From positions 1 to 58,673 of the forward strand of contig QKCN01000005.1 of assembly GCA_003245675.1 (NCBI GenBank): a DNA stretch of 58,673 bases, in the 5' to 3' direction. The notes under the pieces were generated by a model. That model was not told the origin of the DNA, made no database searches, and saw only the letters and a program-made list of their open reading frames with translations. This document shows, one piece after another, positions 41,977 to 50,960 of this stretch. The translations under genes and the position numbers were made by a program. Positions within the stretch are counted from its first letter, which is position 1; each line of letters begins with the position of its first letter. The DNA comes from Bacteriovoracaceae bacterium (GTDB taxonomy: Bacteria > Bdellovibrionota > Bacteriovoracia > Bacteriovoracales > Bacteriovoracaceae).

Positions 41977-43092
41977 TTAATTGCGATTACACTCAAAAGT
42001 GACAATTTTTGTATTTTGGGTTTTGTAGTATTTTGTTTGGGATGAAACAGGCTTGTCTTTAAACTTAGGAATAATAGTTGCGAATTTGTATTTTTCTAAT
42101 TCGTCACGAGTTTGGGTTAAGCCTTGTTTTAGCTGATAGCAATTTTCACCTTGGCAGTTTGCTTTTTTAGAGTAGGGACAAGGTCCACTTGTGCCATCAC
42201 CGTTTCGTCCTTTGTAAGAGAGTTTGGTTGGGACTTGTTGCGCTTGAGGGTATGAGGTATCCAAAAATTCTCTTAGATGTAAAGCTCTTGCTTTGGAAAG
42301 ATCTTCGAAATTGTGGGCACCATAAGTTGTGGCCGCAGTCCCTGTATTGGCCAGATAGTTCGCAGAGGTTACGACTTCAAAGCCATCAAACTCAAAGCCC
42401 TTTCTCGTGCGATCTTGGATACAGGCATCAATTTTGTCTTTGAATGATTGAACTTCCGCAGTGGGACGAAGTTCTGTGGAGTTATTAGCAAAGGCATCTT
42501 CCATGGGAATGCCACAGCTTTGAGGAATTTCATGAGTGACATGTGCATCCTTTGTATAGCTATGGGACAGTGGTATTGTTACAATAGGAGCCTGATTTGC
42601 AACGTAACTATAAATCGGTTTGACAGGAAGGTCGGCCGTCGCCGCTGCCGCCGCTTGTGTATTTGCTTCTGAAAGTCTTCTTTTGCTGCTTTTGATAATA
42701 ATTTGAGGATTTTTGCAGTTAAAGTCATTTTGGTAATCCTCATAGGCTTGGGTAACAGATGTGGCAAACTGTTGCTTAAGAGCCGCATTATTGTAGAGTG
42801 TCTCATCTTTAACCGTTTTAGTCCCTTTGACATAGATGCCATCCATTATATTTTCTTCTTTGGTCGCAAAACCTTCCCAAGCGTCTTTTAACTTTTCCTG
42901 TAGTGTTTTTGTTGGCTCAGGACCTGATCTTTCTGCACAATTAGGCATTTCCTTGTACGTACTGGGAGCAGCAGAGCAGCTACCAGCGTTTGCTGCAATT
43001 TGATTAATATTAGTTCCTTGAGCAAGAAGGGGGAGCGGAAAAAGTAGGGAACACAATAAGCTTAATCTATTGAACTGTGACAGAACTTTCAT
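41977..43092 (-). CDS. Exported OmpA-like protein, paralog B
   Basis: This is the tandem partner of 40899-41957, 371 residues, with a signal peptide (LSQFNRLSLLCSLLFPLPLL, AQG). It shares the cysteine frame (GSCSAAPSTYKEMPNCAERS, FNCKNPQIIIK, GPCPYSKKANCQGENCYQLK) and the OmpA-like helix (NFEDLSKARALHLREFL). A low-complexity stretch lies near residue 150 (NTQAAAAATADLP). Its start overlaps the end of the small gene at 43067. Role unknown; perhaps wall- or surface-attached partners of the peptidase. Confidence 0.7.
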   Translation of the reverse strand: MKVLSQFNRLSLLCSLLFPLPLLAQGTNINQIAANAGSCSAAPSTYKEMPNCAERSGPEPTKTLQEKLKDAWEGFATKEENIMDGIYVKGTKTVKDETLYNNAALKQQFATSVTQAYEDYQNDFNCKNPQIIIKSSKRRLSEANTQAAAAATADLPVKPIYSYVANQAPIVTIPLSHSYTKDAHVTHEIPQSCGIPMEDAFANNSTELRPTAEVQSFKDKIDACIQDRTRKGFEFDGFEVVTSANYLANTGTAATTYGAHNFEDLSKARALHLREFLDTSYPQAQQVPTKLSYKGRNGDGTSGPCPYSKKANCQGENCYQLKQGLTQTRDELEKYKFATIIPKFKDKPVSSQTKYYKTQNTKIVTFECNRN

Positions 43093-43312
43093 TTTTAGTC
43101 TCCACTTTGGGGTTATAGTCAGCCTTCTTCACATCATTAGGGAGAAGAGCTGCAATATTAGAGTCTTCGGCAGCTCCAGCAAGAGCACAGGCAACGCAAA
43201 AATTTGGATTATTTTGACTATCCGCATAGTCGATAGAGCAGCTCAAATCGTCTTGGGCCCATGACGGGACAACCAATAATAGGACACTTAGAGTTGAAAT
43301 AATGAAGCGCAT
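43067..43312 (-). CDS. Small exported protein, first gene of the peptidase operon
   Basis: ATG 43312 gives a signal peptide (RFIISTLSVLLLVVPSWAQD) with GAGGAAT upstream; the frame open to 43375 is not used. The mature ~60 residues contain SCSIDY and FCVACALAGA (three cysteines) and an acidic/asparagine-rich end. It overlaps the next gene by 26 bases. No family recognised. It opens a five-gene operon of exported proteins running to 39206. Confidence 0.7.
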   Translation of the reverse strand: MRFIISTLSVLLLVVPSWAQDDLSCSIDYADSQNNPNFCVACALAGAAEDSNIAALLPNDVKKADYNPKVETKNESSVTVQ

Positions 43313-43441
43313 AATTATTCCTCTGTAAAGCGAAGGGTTACAAGCCATTGTAATAGCAGACTGGATGATATCCAAGAGGGAAAAATACTATCCATATTTA
43401 GATTGAATTATTAATATGTTAGCAATGAATAAGGAGATCCT

Positions 43442-44875
43442 ATGATGCCCACCAAAATTGCCACGATAGTGTTTTTTTGTTTAGTTTTTTGTTTTTCACC
43501 GCTTGAGGCTAAAATCAAATACTCAAATGGTGCTTATTATGCAACTTTTCAAGATTCAGCTTTTGCTGCTCCGACAGCTTATGGATTCAAGAGAACCTAT
43601 AGCTCTAATATTACAAAAGAGGGATGGTTCGGCAAAGGATGGATTAGCGAGTTAGAAACCTACTTGGAGTTACAGAAAAATAGCCTTGTCGTTCATCACT
43701 ATGGCCAGGCTAAGGCAGAATCTTTTTCTAAAAAAGATAATGGAGTCTATGTTTCAAAAGAAGGCAATGAAATACAGACAAAATCAGGAAAGTATTATTT
43801 AGGCTTGGCCAAACGAACATTAACGTTTGATTCCAAGGGACGACTTATCCATTTGCAATATCCTGAAACCGAAATTTCTTTAGAGTATCAGGACAACAAA
43901 TCAAAACCTCACAATATTAAAGGAAAGAATTTTCAAGAGATGCGCTTAAATTGGCTGAGCACACAGCAATTGAAGAGTATGACATCAATTAGTGGTGAAG
44001 AAATATCATTCGTATACAAAGTGGGAAATCTTATTCAGGTAAAAAAGGGCAAGGATATATGGGATTATAGCTATGATGGGCAGGATAATCTCATTGAGAT
44101 TTCCTTTCCTGGACAGAAAAAAAGAATCATAAAGTACCTTAAAAATAGAGTTGTTTATGTTCGGGATGAGGATGAAAAAGAAACAACATTGCATTATGTT
44201 GAAGAAAAAAATACGCTTAAGGTTGAAGCAACGATAAAGGAACCGGGCAAAAAATCTCGAGAAGAGATTCATACTTTTGAGTTTTTAACTCCGGCCAAAA
44301 AGCAAATCGCGGGATATACATCACCTCAGGGGGTTAAGTATAAAGTCGATCCCCAGACCGACCTTGTGCTAGAAAGCGATGAAGGAGAAAATACCAAACA
44401 GTTTTTTTATGATAAAAAGGGCTGGCCCAAAACGGTTAAAATAAACAAGAACGACTATCAGTTTTATTACAATAAACAGGGACAAATTACGAGTATTAGG
44501 GGAGGTAAGGAATTTATTGATTACCTCTATGATAAAAATGGTTTGCTTTCTAAAATTAGCAGCAACCAAAAAAATGTTGAAATAGCATACACCAAAGATG
44601 GTCAATATAAGCTTATTTCGTTGAGATATCCCAAAAATAAAGAGCGGGATATTGTTTTGCAGGTCAAATACAATAGTAATAAAACAATAGATCGAGTTGC
44701 CATAAAAGGAATTGGAGACGTGAAATCTTCATATGAGGGCAATAAATTGGTTGAAGCTTTGGCCAACTCTAAAGATACGCAAGTAAAAGTCGCCCAAAAT
44801 GTGAGATTGCTTTTCAGAGAACTTGTTTTACTGACAGAACCTTTAGGAATTGATTTTGGTCTTTTAGGAGAATAG
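43442..44875 (+). CDS. Exported RHS/YD-repeat protein
   Basis: Signal peptide (TKIATIVFFCLVFCFSPLEA), then an RHS-type N-terminal signature (APTAYGFKRTYSSNITKEGW, FGKGWISELETYLEL). Many YD-like strand repeats follow, e.g. WDYSYDGQDNLIEISFPG, QFFYDKKGWPKTVKINKN, YQFYYNKQGQITSIRGG, DYLYDKNGLLSKISS. At 477 residues it is short and lacks the RHS core DPxG cleavage motif and a toxin tail, so it looks like a small beta-wrap surface protein. Its stop is four bases before the TTG start of kamB, so it appears to head the lysine operon. AAGGAG precedes ATG 43442. Confidence 0.85.
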   Translation: MMPTKIATIVFFCLVFCFSPLEAKIKYSNGAYYATFQDSAFAAPTAYGFKRTYSSNITKEGWFGKGWISELETYLELQKNSLVVHHYGQAKAESFSKKDNGVYVSKEGNEIQTKSGKYYLGLAKRTLTFDSKGRLIHLQYPETEISLEYQDNKSKPHNIKGKNFQEMRLNWLSTQQLKSMTSISGEEISFVYKVGNLIQVKKGKDIWDYSYDGQDNLIEISFPGQKKRIIKYLKNRVVYVRDEDEKETTLHYVEEKNTLKVEATIKEPGKKSREEIHTFEFLTPAKKQIAGYTSPQGVKYKVDPQTDLVLESDEGENTKQFFYDKKGWPKTVKINKNDYQFYYNKQGQITSIRGGKEFIDYLYDKNGLLSKISSNQKNVEIAYTKDGQYKLISLRYPKNKERDIVLQVKYNSNKTIDRVAIKGIGDVKSSYEGNKLVEALANSKDTQVKVAQNVRLLFRELVLLTEPLGIDFGLLGE

Positions 44876-44879
44876 TTTT

Positions 44880-45881
44880 TTGAAAACGTTCGTTTTTATC
44901 GGATCAGATAAAAATGCAGGAAAAACAACTGCATTTAATTTCATTGCTTCACAGTTGGATGCAAAACAGCAGCTTATTTTTTCGTCGATTGGAATGAATG
45001 GGGAGAATTCTGATCAATACGAAAAGGGGCAAATCAAGCCCTCCATTCAAGTTTCTCAAGGTCAGCTTTGTGTGACGGCCTATGAACATCTCAGATACCT
45101 GAAGGCTCCTTATGAAATTCTTCAGATCTTTTCTGCACCCTATTTTTTAAAAAAGTATGTTCTGATTAAAGTTCTTTACCAAGGCTTGATCGTGTTAGAG
45201 GGCCCCAATACAGGTGGAGAGCTGGTCCTTTTAAAAGAGAAGCTGGCACAGCTTTATCCCGATTCTTATTTTTTACTCGATGGCTCAATCGATCGACAGT
45301 TTATCGGAAGTCCCGAGATTTCAGATGGCATTTATTTTTCCCTTTTGGTTTCTGCGCGCGACACTCAGCTTAGTAAAGCGCGTGATTTATTGCGTCCCTT
45401 TTTCTTTAAATGTTTGGATGATAAATCGCGCCAGTTGATCTTAAAAAATAAAAGAGGAACGGAGAGAAGCCTGCTGCTTACTCGTGAAGGAGAAGTACTC
45501 CATATGGGGACGATTTCTCCCTTTTTAGATCGTGCTTTAGAAATGAAGGTTGAGCAATATTGTGAGCAGGAATTATTGCTCTATTTAGATGGAGCCTTAA
45601 CCAAAAGTCTTTATCGCAAATGGATGCCATTGAGTCGCTTGCAGATTGTATTAGATCGTTTCACCCTCTATCAAAATGTGAATACCGAAGGAGATGATTT
45701 TTTTCGAGGTGAGGAGCGCATCCATATTTTGCATTCCATTCCTCTCCTCGGCGTTTTTCTCAAAGAAGAAGCTGTTTTGAGGCTTCCTTTACCTGATAAT
45801 ATACCAATTTTTAATATCTATAGAGAGAACCATTATGCAATTAGAGATCGAGCAAGGGAGAGTTTCCAGCATTTTGAGTGA
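44880..45881 (+). CDS. kamB: KamB-type P-loop protein of the lysine aminomutase cluster
   Basis: A 333-residue protein starting with TTG 44880 (AGGAG eight bases upstream). It opens with a P-loop: FVFIGSDKNAGKTTAFNFIA. Middle sequence includes GLIVLEGPNTGGELVLLKEK and YFLLDGSIDRQFIGSPEISD. In amino-acid-fermenting clostridia and fusobacteria, kamB and the MutS-like kamC lie next to kamD/kamE and are thought to form an ATP-dependent reactivase that swaps damaged cobalamin. The name rests on P-loop, position and partner. It overlaps kamC by 47 bases. Confidence 0.72.
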   Translation: MKTFVFIGSDKNAGKTTAFNFIASQLDAKQQLIFSSIGMNGENSDQYEKGQIKPSIQVSQGQLCVTAYEHLRYLKAPYEILQIFSAPYFLKKYVLIKVLYQGLIVLEGPNTGGELVLLKEKLAQLYPDSYFLLDGSIDRQFIGSPEISDGIYFSLLVSARDTQLSKARDLLRPFFFKCLDDKSRQLILKNKRGTERSLLLTREGEVLHMGTISPFLDRALEMKVEQYCEQELLLYLDGALTKSLYRKWMPLSRLQIVLDRFTLYQNVNTEGDDFFRGEERIHILHSIPLLGVFLKEEAVLRLPLPDNIPIFNIYRENHYAIRDRARESFQHFE

Positions 45882-47376
45882 AGAGTTGGAACTTGATCTT
45901 TATCTGAAACTTTTTGATTTACCAATTCCTTTGTTGTCTCACCGAGTACTGAAGCCTTTAAATGCTTTGGAGGGCAAGACGCATTTTGAAAAATTGCAGG
46001 AGCTTGATCAAAACTGTAGCGTCGTTGATGAGATTTGTCGTCTGGCTTTTCTCTATCCTTTGTTAGAAAATTTCTTTTATGTTCTTAAGCAAGATGAGTT
46101 GGAACCTGTTCATCTTTTTGAGTTCGCACAGTTTTTGAAGACAGAAGAAAGAGTATGTGCTCAAGAGAAAAAGACGTTGAACTCAGTTTTTTTGTGGTCC
46201 CTCGAAGAATTAAAAAGGATGTTGACTGATGATGGTGGTCGCTTCCTCATGGACAGTGAAGAACAGAACTTGGCGCAAAAACTAAAGGGACTACAGCAAT
46301 TGCGCATTGAAGAAATTCAAAAGTTAGAAAATGATTTTAACCAGCAAACAGAGCTACGACTGATTTATGGTTATGGCAGAGAGCTTGAATTATCCGAAAA
46401 AAGTCGCCTTGAGGCATTTGAATATCTTTTTCTTGAAGAGAAGAATGGGAAACTTTTACTCCAGCTCAAGGCCAATCCAAAAATTGAAGAATTAGAAAAA
46501 GAGTGCTCTTCATTAGAGCAAAAACTTTCTGAATTTCGCACGCAAAAACTTTTCAAAATGACCCAAGTGCTTTTACCGCGCAGAGACGAGTTGCGCGCAG
46601 CCTATCGGGCACGCAAAGAGCAGCTTTTTGATTATGCGCTCCTTAAGGTAAAAAGAGATAACGAGCTTTGTTTCCCCCATATTTGGGAGCAAGATTTATT
46701 AGATGCTCAAAATTTAATGTTGCCGGTTTTACATGCTGAACAAAGAGAAGATTATGAAGCTCTTAATCTAAAGATTCAGAAGGGGGCCAATCTTCTTTTG
46801 GGTGCTAATATGAGTGGTAAGACTTCTGTTTTGAAAACGTTGTATTTTAATCTTTTGTTAACTTCATTGGGCCTGCCTGTTCCGGCCAAGGCTTTCTCTT
46901 TAGCCTTTCCTGAAAAAGTTGAGCTTCTTCTTAAAAGTTCTGGGCATATCAAAAAAGGAGTTTCTAGTTTTTTAGAAGAATTAGAGTTTTTGGGCAAAGA
47001 ATATGATGTCCATTCCTATGTTTTGGTGGATGAAATTTTTCAGAGCACGGATCCCGAAAGAGGGGTCGAACTTTCAAAACTCTTCATTGAGCATTTTCAG
47101 CAAAAAAATGCCTTCTTTTTGGCCAGCACTCACTATCGTGATCTCATGCACCTTAAGGCCGTGAGCCTGCTTAAAATGAAAGAATTTTCAGATAGTTATG
47201 AGCTAAAAAATTTTAGTTTAGACCAAATATCCCAGCATTTCAGCTATCAAGTGGAATCTTTATATTCCGATGAGGAAAAGTTGAAGCTGGAGAGGGACTT
47301 GAGCCCTTTCTATATTGCCTTAAATTGTGATATCCCAGAGTGTATCAAAAACAAGATTAAGCTTTATTTATCATAG
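45835..47376 (+). CDS. kamC: KamC, MutS-like ATPase of the lysine aminomutase cluster
   Basis: This 513-residue protein has a MutS-type ATPase domain at its C-terminal half. It includes ANLLLGANMSGKTSVLKTLY (Walker A), SSFLEELEFLGKEYDVHSYV, LVDEIFQSTDPERGVELSKL (Walker B/signature) and FFLASTHYRDL (switch His). The N-terminal half is helical with a coiled coil (~145-270) and lacks the mismatch-binding domain with its Phe-x-Glu. Its place between kamB and kamD points to aminomutase reactivation, not DNA repair. The start lies within kamB, suggesting translational coupling and a KamBC complex. Confidence 0.75.
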   Translation: MQLEIEQGRVSSILSEELELDLYLKLFDLPIPLLSHRVLKPLNALEGKTHFEKLQELDQNCSVVDEICRLAFLYPLLENFFYVLKQDELEPVHLFEFAQFLKTEERVCAQEKKTLNSVFLWSLEELKRMLTDDGGRFLMDSEEQNLAQKLKGLQQLRIEEIQKLENDFNQQTELRLIYGYGRELELSEKSRLEAFEYLFLEEKNGKLLLQLKANPKIEELEKECSSLEQKLSEFRTQKLFKMTQVLLPRRDELRAAYRARKEQLFDYALLKVKRDNELCFPHIWEQDLLDAQNLMLPVLHAEQREDYEALNLKIQKGANLLLGANMSGKTSVLKTLYFNLLLTSLGLPVPAKAFSLAFPEKVELLLKSSGHIKKGVSSFLEELEFLGKEYDVHSYVLVDEIFQSTDPERGVELSKLFIEHFQQKNAFFLASTHYRDLMHLKAVSLLKMKEFSDSYELKNFSLDQISQHFSYQVESLYSDEEKLKLERDLSPFYIALNCDIPECIKNKIKLYLS

Positions 47377-47398
47377 TTTCTAAGAGTTGGAGGGTATT

Positions 47399-48961
47399 AT
47401 GGCCTACATCCCTTTGGATGAAAAATTAGTGGGCGAAGTTAAAGATTTATCAAAGTCTATCGCTGCAGAAGTGCAAGGCTTTGTGAACAAGCACTCATCT
47501 ATTTCAGTGGAGAGAGCAGTACTTCGTTTGTATGGTGTTGATGGTGTGGATAGTGAGGGAACTCCTATTCCCAATCGCTTGGTGGATATGCTCCACGCAA
47601 AAAAGCTTTTAGGGAAAGGTATTTCTCCTTACTTTGCACATGCCATGTTGGAATCAGGGCGTGATGTTCAGACGACTGCCCAGCTTATTTTGCAAGGTGA
47701 GCTCAAATGGGGAGATCTCTCTTCTTTCTCACCTGATGAAGTAAAAGCAAAAGAAAAAGAGCTAGGAGATAATGCGATTGCCATCCTTGATCGGACGCGC
47801 AAGACCAAAGCAGAAAAGAAGAAAAAGTTTTCTGATCCTGGTCAACCTTGGCGTTATTTGATTGTTGCGACAGGCAATATCTATGAAGATCGCACACAGG
47901 CTAAAGCGGCGGTGAAGGCAGGAGCTGATATTATTGCGGTTATTCGTTCAACTGCTCAATCGCTTTTGGATTACGTTCCTTATGGACCTACGACAGAAGG
48001 TTTTGGAGGAACATTTGCGACACAAGAAAACTTCAAGATTATGCGCAAGGCCCTTGATGAAGTGATGGAAGAAGAAAAACGCTATATCAAGTTAGTGAAT
48101 TATTCTTCAGGTCTTTGTATGGCCGAGATTGCAGCTTGTGCGGCGATAGAAGATCTCGATATGCTTTTGAATGATTCTATGTATGGCATTCTTTTTCGCG
48201 ATATCAATATGCAGAGAACTTTTGTGGATCAGTATTTTTCTCGTTTAATCTGCTCTCGCTCAAAAATTATTATCAATACTGGAGAAGATAATTATTTGAC
48301 CACATCTGATGCCATCGAAAATGCTTATACGGTGACCGCTTCTCAATTGATCAATGAAGCGATGGCCAAAGAAGCGCTGCTTTCTGAAGATTTGATGGGG
48401 TTAGGGCATGCTTATGAGATTAATCCTAAGGTGCCTAATGCTTTCTTGTATGAGATTGCTCATGCCCAGCTTGCTCGTCAACTTTTCCCCAATGCACCTC
48501 TTAAATATATGCCTCCTACAAAGTATATGAGCACTGATATTTTCTATTCTCATGCGCTTGATACTATGTTTAATATGGCATCCATTATGACTAAGCAGGG
48601 GATCCACTTGGCGGGAATGCCTACCGAAGCCATTCATACTCCTTTGATGCAAGATCGCTATAAAGCATTGAAGAGTATTAATTACGTCTTTGATATTGCG
48701 CGCGATCTTTCTGATGAAATTGAATACAAAAAAGATGGCTTTATTGCGAAGCGTGCTCAAGATGTACTGCTTCAGGTAAAAAACTTTTTGGTCGAAGTGA
48801 AAAAAGATGGCCTAATGAAAACCATCGAGAAAGGAATGTTTGCTGATATTAAGAGAACACTCGTTAGCGGTAAAGGCTTAGAAGGAGTTATTGTTAAAGA
48901 TGCAGATTATTCTAATCCTGTGATTAGTCGCTTAGAAAAAGAGGGGGTTATCCATGAGTAA
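47399..48961 (+). CDS. kamD: Lysine 5,6-aminomutase, alpha subunit
   Basis: With KamE it moves the terminal amino group of D-lysine or L-beta-lysine, using adenosylcobalamin and PLP. The 520-residue alpha subunit carries the substrate/PLP-pocket barrel: SPYFAHAMLESGRDVQTTAQ, DIIAVIRSTAQSLLDYVPYG, PTTEGFGGTFATQENFKIMR, MYGILFRDINMQRTFVDQYF, GLGHAYEINPKVPNAF. Start ATG 47399 has GGAGGG four bases upstream; the frame extends to a TTG at 47387 that lies in that site. It overlaps kamE by eight bases. Confidence 0.96.
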   Translation: MAYIPLDEKLVGEVKDLSKSIAAEVQGFVNKHSSISVERAVLRLYGVDGVDSEGTPIPNRLVDMLHAKKLLGKGISPYFAHAMLESGRDVQTTAQLILQGELKWGDLSSFSPDEVKAKEKELGDNAIAILDRTRKTKAEKKKKFSDPGQPWRYLIVATGNIYEDRTQAKAAVKAGADIIAVIRSTAQSLLDYVPYGPTTEGFGGTFATQENFKIMRKALDEVMEEEKRYIKLVNYSSGLCMAEIAACAAIEDLDMLLNDSMYGILFRDINMQRTFVDQYFSRLICSRSKIIINTGEDNYLTTSDAIENAYTVTASQLINEAMAKEALLSEDLMGLGHAYEINPKVPNAFLYEIAHAQLARQLFPNAPLKYMPPTKYMSTDIFYSHALDTMFNMASIMTKQGIHLAGMPTEAIHTPLMQDRYKALKSINYVFDIARDLSDEIEYKKDGFIAKRAQDVLLQVKNFLVEVKKDGLMKTIEKGMFADIKRTLVSGKGLEGVIVKDADYSNPVISRLEKEGVIHE

Positions 48962-49700
48962 CGAACATCTAATTAAGCCCTATGGAGATACTTCCAATGA
49001 TGGCATGGTGCAATTGTCTTTCACTTTGCCCATTGAGAATTCTGCCCGCGCCAAAAAAGCAGCGGAGCTTTATGTAAAACAATTGAATTTTGATGAAGTT
49101 TCCATTTCTCATGCTACCAGTATTGCAGAAGGTTTCACTTATTTTGTCGTCTATGCCAAGGCCAAACCTTTCTTGGATTACTCTAAAGTTGAAGCGACTG
49201 AAGTAAAAGTTGAGACTTTAAACTTTTATGAGATCAATGCGTTAATTAAAGAAAAACTCAATCGTCCTCTTGCTGTCGTTGGAGCAACTATTGGCTCAGA
49301 TGCTCATACTGTGGGTATTGATGCCATTATGAATATGAAAGGTTACGATCAAAATTACGGTTTAGAGCGCTATCCCGAAATGGCCGCACTTAATATGGGT
49401 GCTCAAGTTCCGGCAGAAGAACTTCTAAAGAAAGCATTGGAAATGGATGCAGATGTTATTTTGGTTTCGCAAACTGTAACTCAAAAAGATGCGCATATTA
49501 GAAATTTCACTGAGTTTGTTGAGCTGCTCGAGGCTGAAAAACTGAGAGAACGCTTCTTAGTTATCGCAGGTGGTCCACGCGTGAATAACGACTTGGCCAT
49601 TGAATTGGGCTATGATGCTGGCTTTGGTCCTGGAACGGTTCCCACCCAAGTGGCATCTTTTATGATTAAAGAATTATTGAAAAGAAAAGGTATAGAATAA
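48954..49700 (+). CDS. kamE: Lysine 5,6-aminomutase, beta subunit
   Basis: The 248-residue B12-binding subunit has the base-off/His-on cobalamin motif in GATIGSDAHTVGIDAIMNMK: H118 is the predicted cobalt ligand and K129, eleven residues later, the lysine that holds PLP. The spacing is the same as H133/K144 of the studied clostridial enzyme. The Rossmann part continues AALNMGAQVPAEELLKKALE, VILVSQTVTQKDAHIRNFTE and VIAGGPRVNNDLAIELGYDA, GFGPG. Both subunits are intact, so the organism must make or import cobalamin. Confidence 0.97.
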   Translation: MSNEHLIKPYGDTSNDGMVQLSFTLPIENSARAKKAAELYVKQLNFDEVSISHATSIAEGFTYFVVYAKAKPFLDYSKVEATEVKVETLNFYEINALIKEKLNRPLAVVGATIGSDAHTVGIDAIMNMKGYDQNYGLERYPEMAALNMGAQVPAEELLKKALEMDADVILVSQTVTQKDAHIRNFTEFVELLEAEKLRERFLVIAGGPRVNNDLAIELGYDAGFGPGTVPTQVASFMIKELLKRKGIE

Positions 49701-49709
49701 GGAGTTTTT

Positions 49710-50951
49710 ATGAGTCAAAAATTGAAACTAGATAAATCAAATGCTCTCTATGAAGAAGCTTTGGACTTGATTCCTGGTGCAGTATTGGGGATTCGTCGTC
49801 CTTATAATTTTATTCCCGGGGAGTATCCTATCTTCTTTGAAAGTGCCAAGGGCGGCCGAGTGACCGACGTTGACGGCAATGACTATGTTGATATGCTTTG
49901 CGCTTATGGGCCAATTATTATTGGGCACAGAGAAGAAGAAATTGATAATGCCGCGATTGAGCAAATGCGCAATAAAGGCATGTGTATGTCTTTGACCCAG
50001 CCTGTACAAAATGAATTAGTACGCAAAATGAGAGAGCTTATTCCTTCATGTGAGCAAGCTGTATTTGTAAAAACAGGGTCTGATGCTACGACTACTGCCA
50101 TTCGTGTGGCCCGTGGATTTACAGATCGCACTAAAATCATTCGCTGCGGCTACCATGGGTGGCATGATTGGTGTGTCGAAGTAAAGGGTGGAATTCCAGC
50201 GAAGCTTTATGAGGATACTTTGGAATTTCATTATAACAACTTGGATGAGTTAGAAGATCTTTTGAAAAAGCACGGTGATGATACTGCTGCCATTATTGTG
50301 ACTCCTGTGGGGCACCCTTTGGCCGAAGAAGTGCAAATGCCCAAGCCTGGTTTTCTAGAAGGCTGTCGCAAGCTTGCTGATAAATATGGCTCTGTTTTGA
50401 TTTTCGATGAAATCAGAAGTGGTTTTCGCGTGAATATCGGTGGAGCACAAAAAGAATTTGGTGTGACTCCCGATCTTTCTGTTTTCGGAAAAGCATTGGC
50501 CAATGGTTATCCTATTGGTTGTGTGGTTGGTCGTCGCGATATTATGGATATGCTTCGCCAAAAAGTTTTCTTGTCTTCAACATTTTTTCCCAATGCGGTG
50601 GAGCAAGTTGCGGCCCTTAAAACACTTGAGATGATGGAGCGTGATAACATTTTGGGAATCATTCGCGAGAAAGGAACTAAATTTGCTCAGGATGTTGAGA
50701 AAGTTATTAAAGAGAGTGGAATTCCTTGTCGCCTAACTGGTGGACCTTGGATGCCATTTATAACCTTTGATAAGGACTCTAAGAAAATCTACAAAGCTTT
50801 GCGTGATCGTTTTTACACCGAAGTTATTCGTCGTGGGGTATTCTTGCAACCTTATCATCATGGGTATATTGCCTACCGTCACACTGACGCGGATTTGAAT
50901 CAAGCGGTTAATGCAATTAAAGAAGCCCTAGGCGAATTGAAGGGAATGTAG
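49710..50951 (+). CDS. kat: Class III aminotransferase, probable 3-aminobutyryl-CoA aminotransferase (Kat)
   Basis: This 413-residue PLP enzyme is of the glutamate-1-semialdehyde aminomutase-like class: LIPGAVLGIRRPYNFIPGEY, KTGSDATTTAIRVARGFTDR, RCGYHGWHDWCV, LIFDEIRSGFRVNIGGAQKE, and SVFGKALANGYPIGCVVGRR with the PLP lysine in FGKAL. It lies between kamE and kce. In Candidatus Cloacamonas a gene in this context encodes Kat, which transaminates 3-aminobutyryl-CoA to acetoacetyl-CoA and takes the place of the ammonia lyase Kal. No kal is in this window. The alternative, transamination of another pathway intermediate, cannot be excluded. Confidence 0.8.
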   Translation: MSQKLKLDKSNALYEEALDLIPGAVLGIRRPYNFIPGEYPIFFESAKGGRVTDVDGNDYVDMLCAYGPIIIGHREEEIDNAAIEQMRNKGMCMSLTQPVQNELVRKMRELIPSCEQAVFVKTGSDATTTAIRVARGFTDRTKIIRCGYHGWHDWCVEVKGGIPAKLYEDTLEFHYNNLDELEDLLKKHGDDTAAIIVTPVGHPLAEEVQMPKPGFLEGCRKLADKYGSVLIFDEIRSGFRVNIGGAQKEFGVTPDLSVFGKALANGYPIGCVVGRRDIMDMLRQKVFLSSTFFPNAVEQVAALKTLEMMERDNILGIIREKGTKFAQDVEKVIKESGIPCRLTGGPWMPFITFDKDSKKIYKALRDRFYTEVIRRGVFLQPYHHGYIAYRHTDADLNQAVNAIKEALGELKGM

Positions 50952-50960
50952 GAGAGTCTT

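Noticed and set aside
43442-44875. RHS toxin with C-terminal effector domain
   Set aside because: The protein is short, has no DPxG core-ending motif and no distinct toxin tail, and no immunity gene follows.
45835-47376. DNA mismatch repair protein MutS
   Set aside because: Only the ATPase domain matches; the mismatch-binding domain is missing and the gene overlaps kamB and precedes kamD, so KamC fits better.
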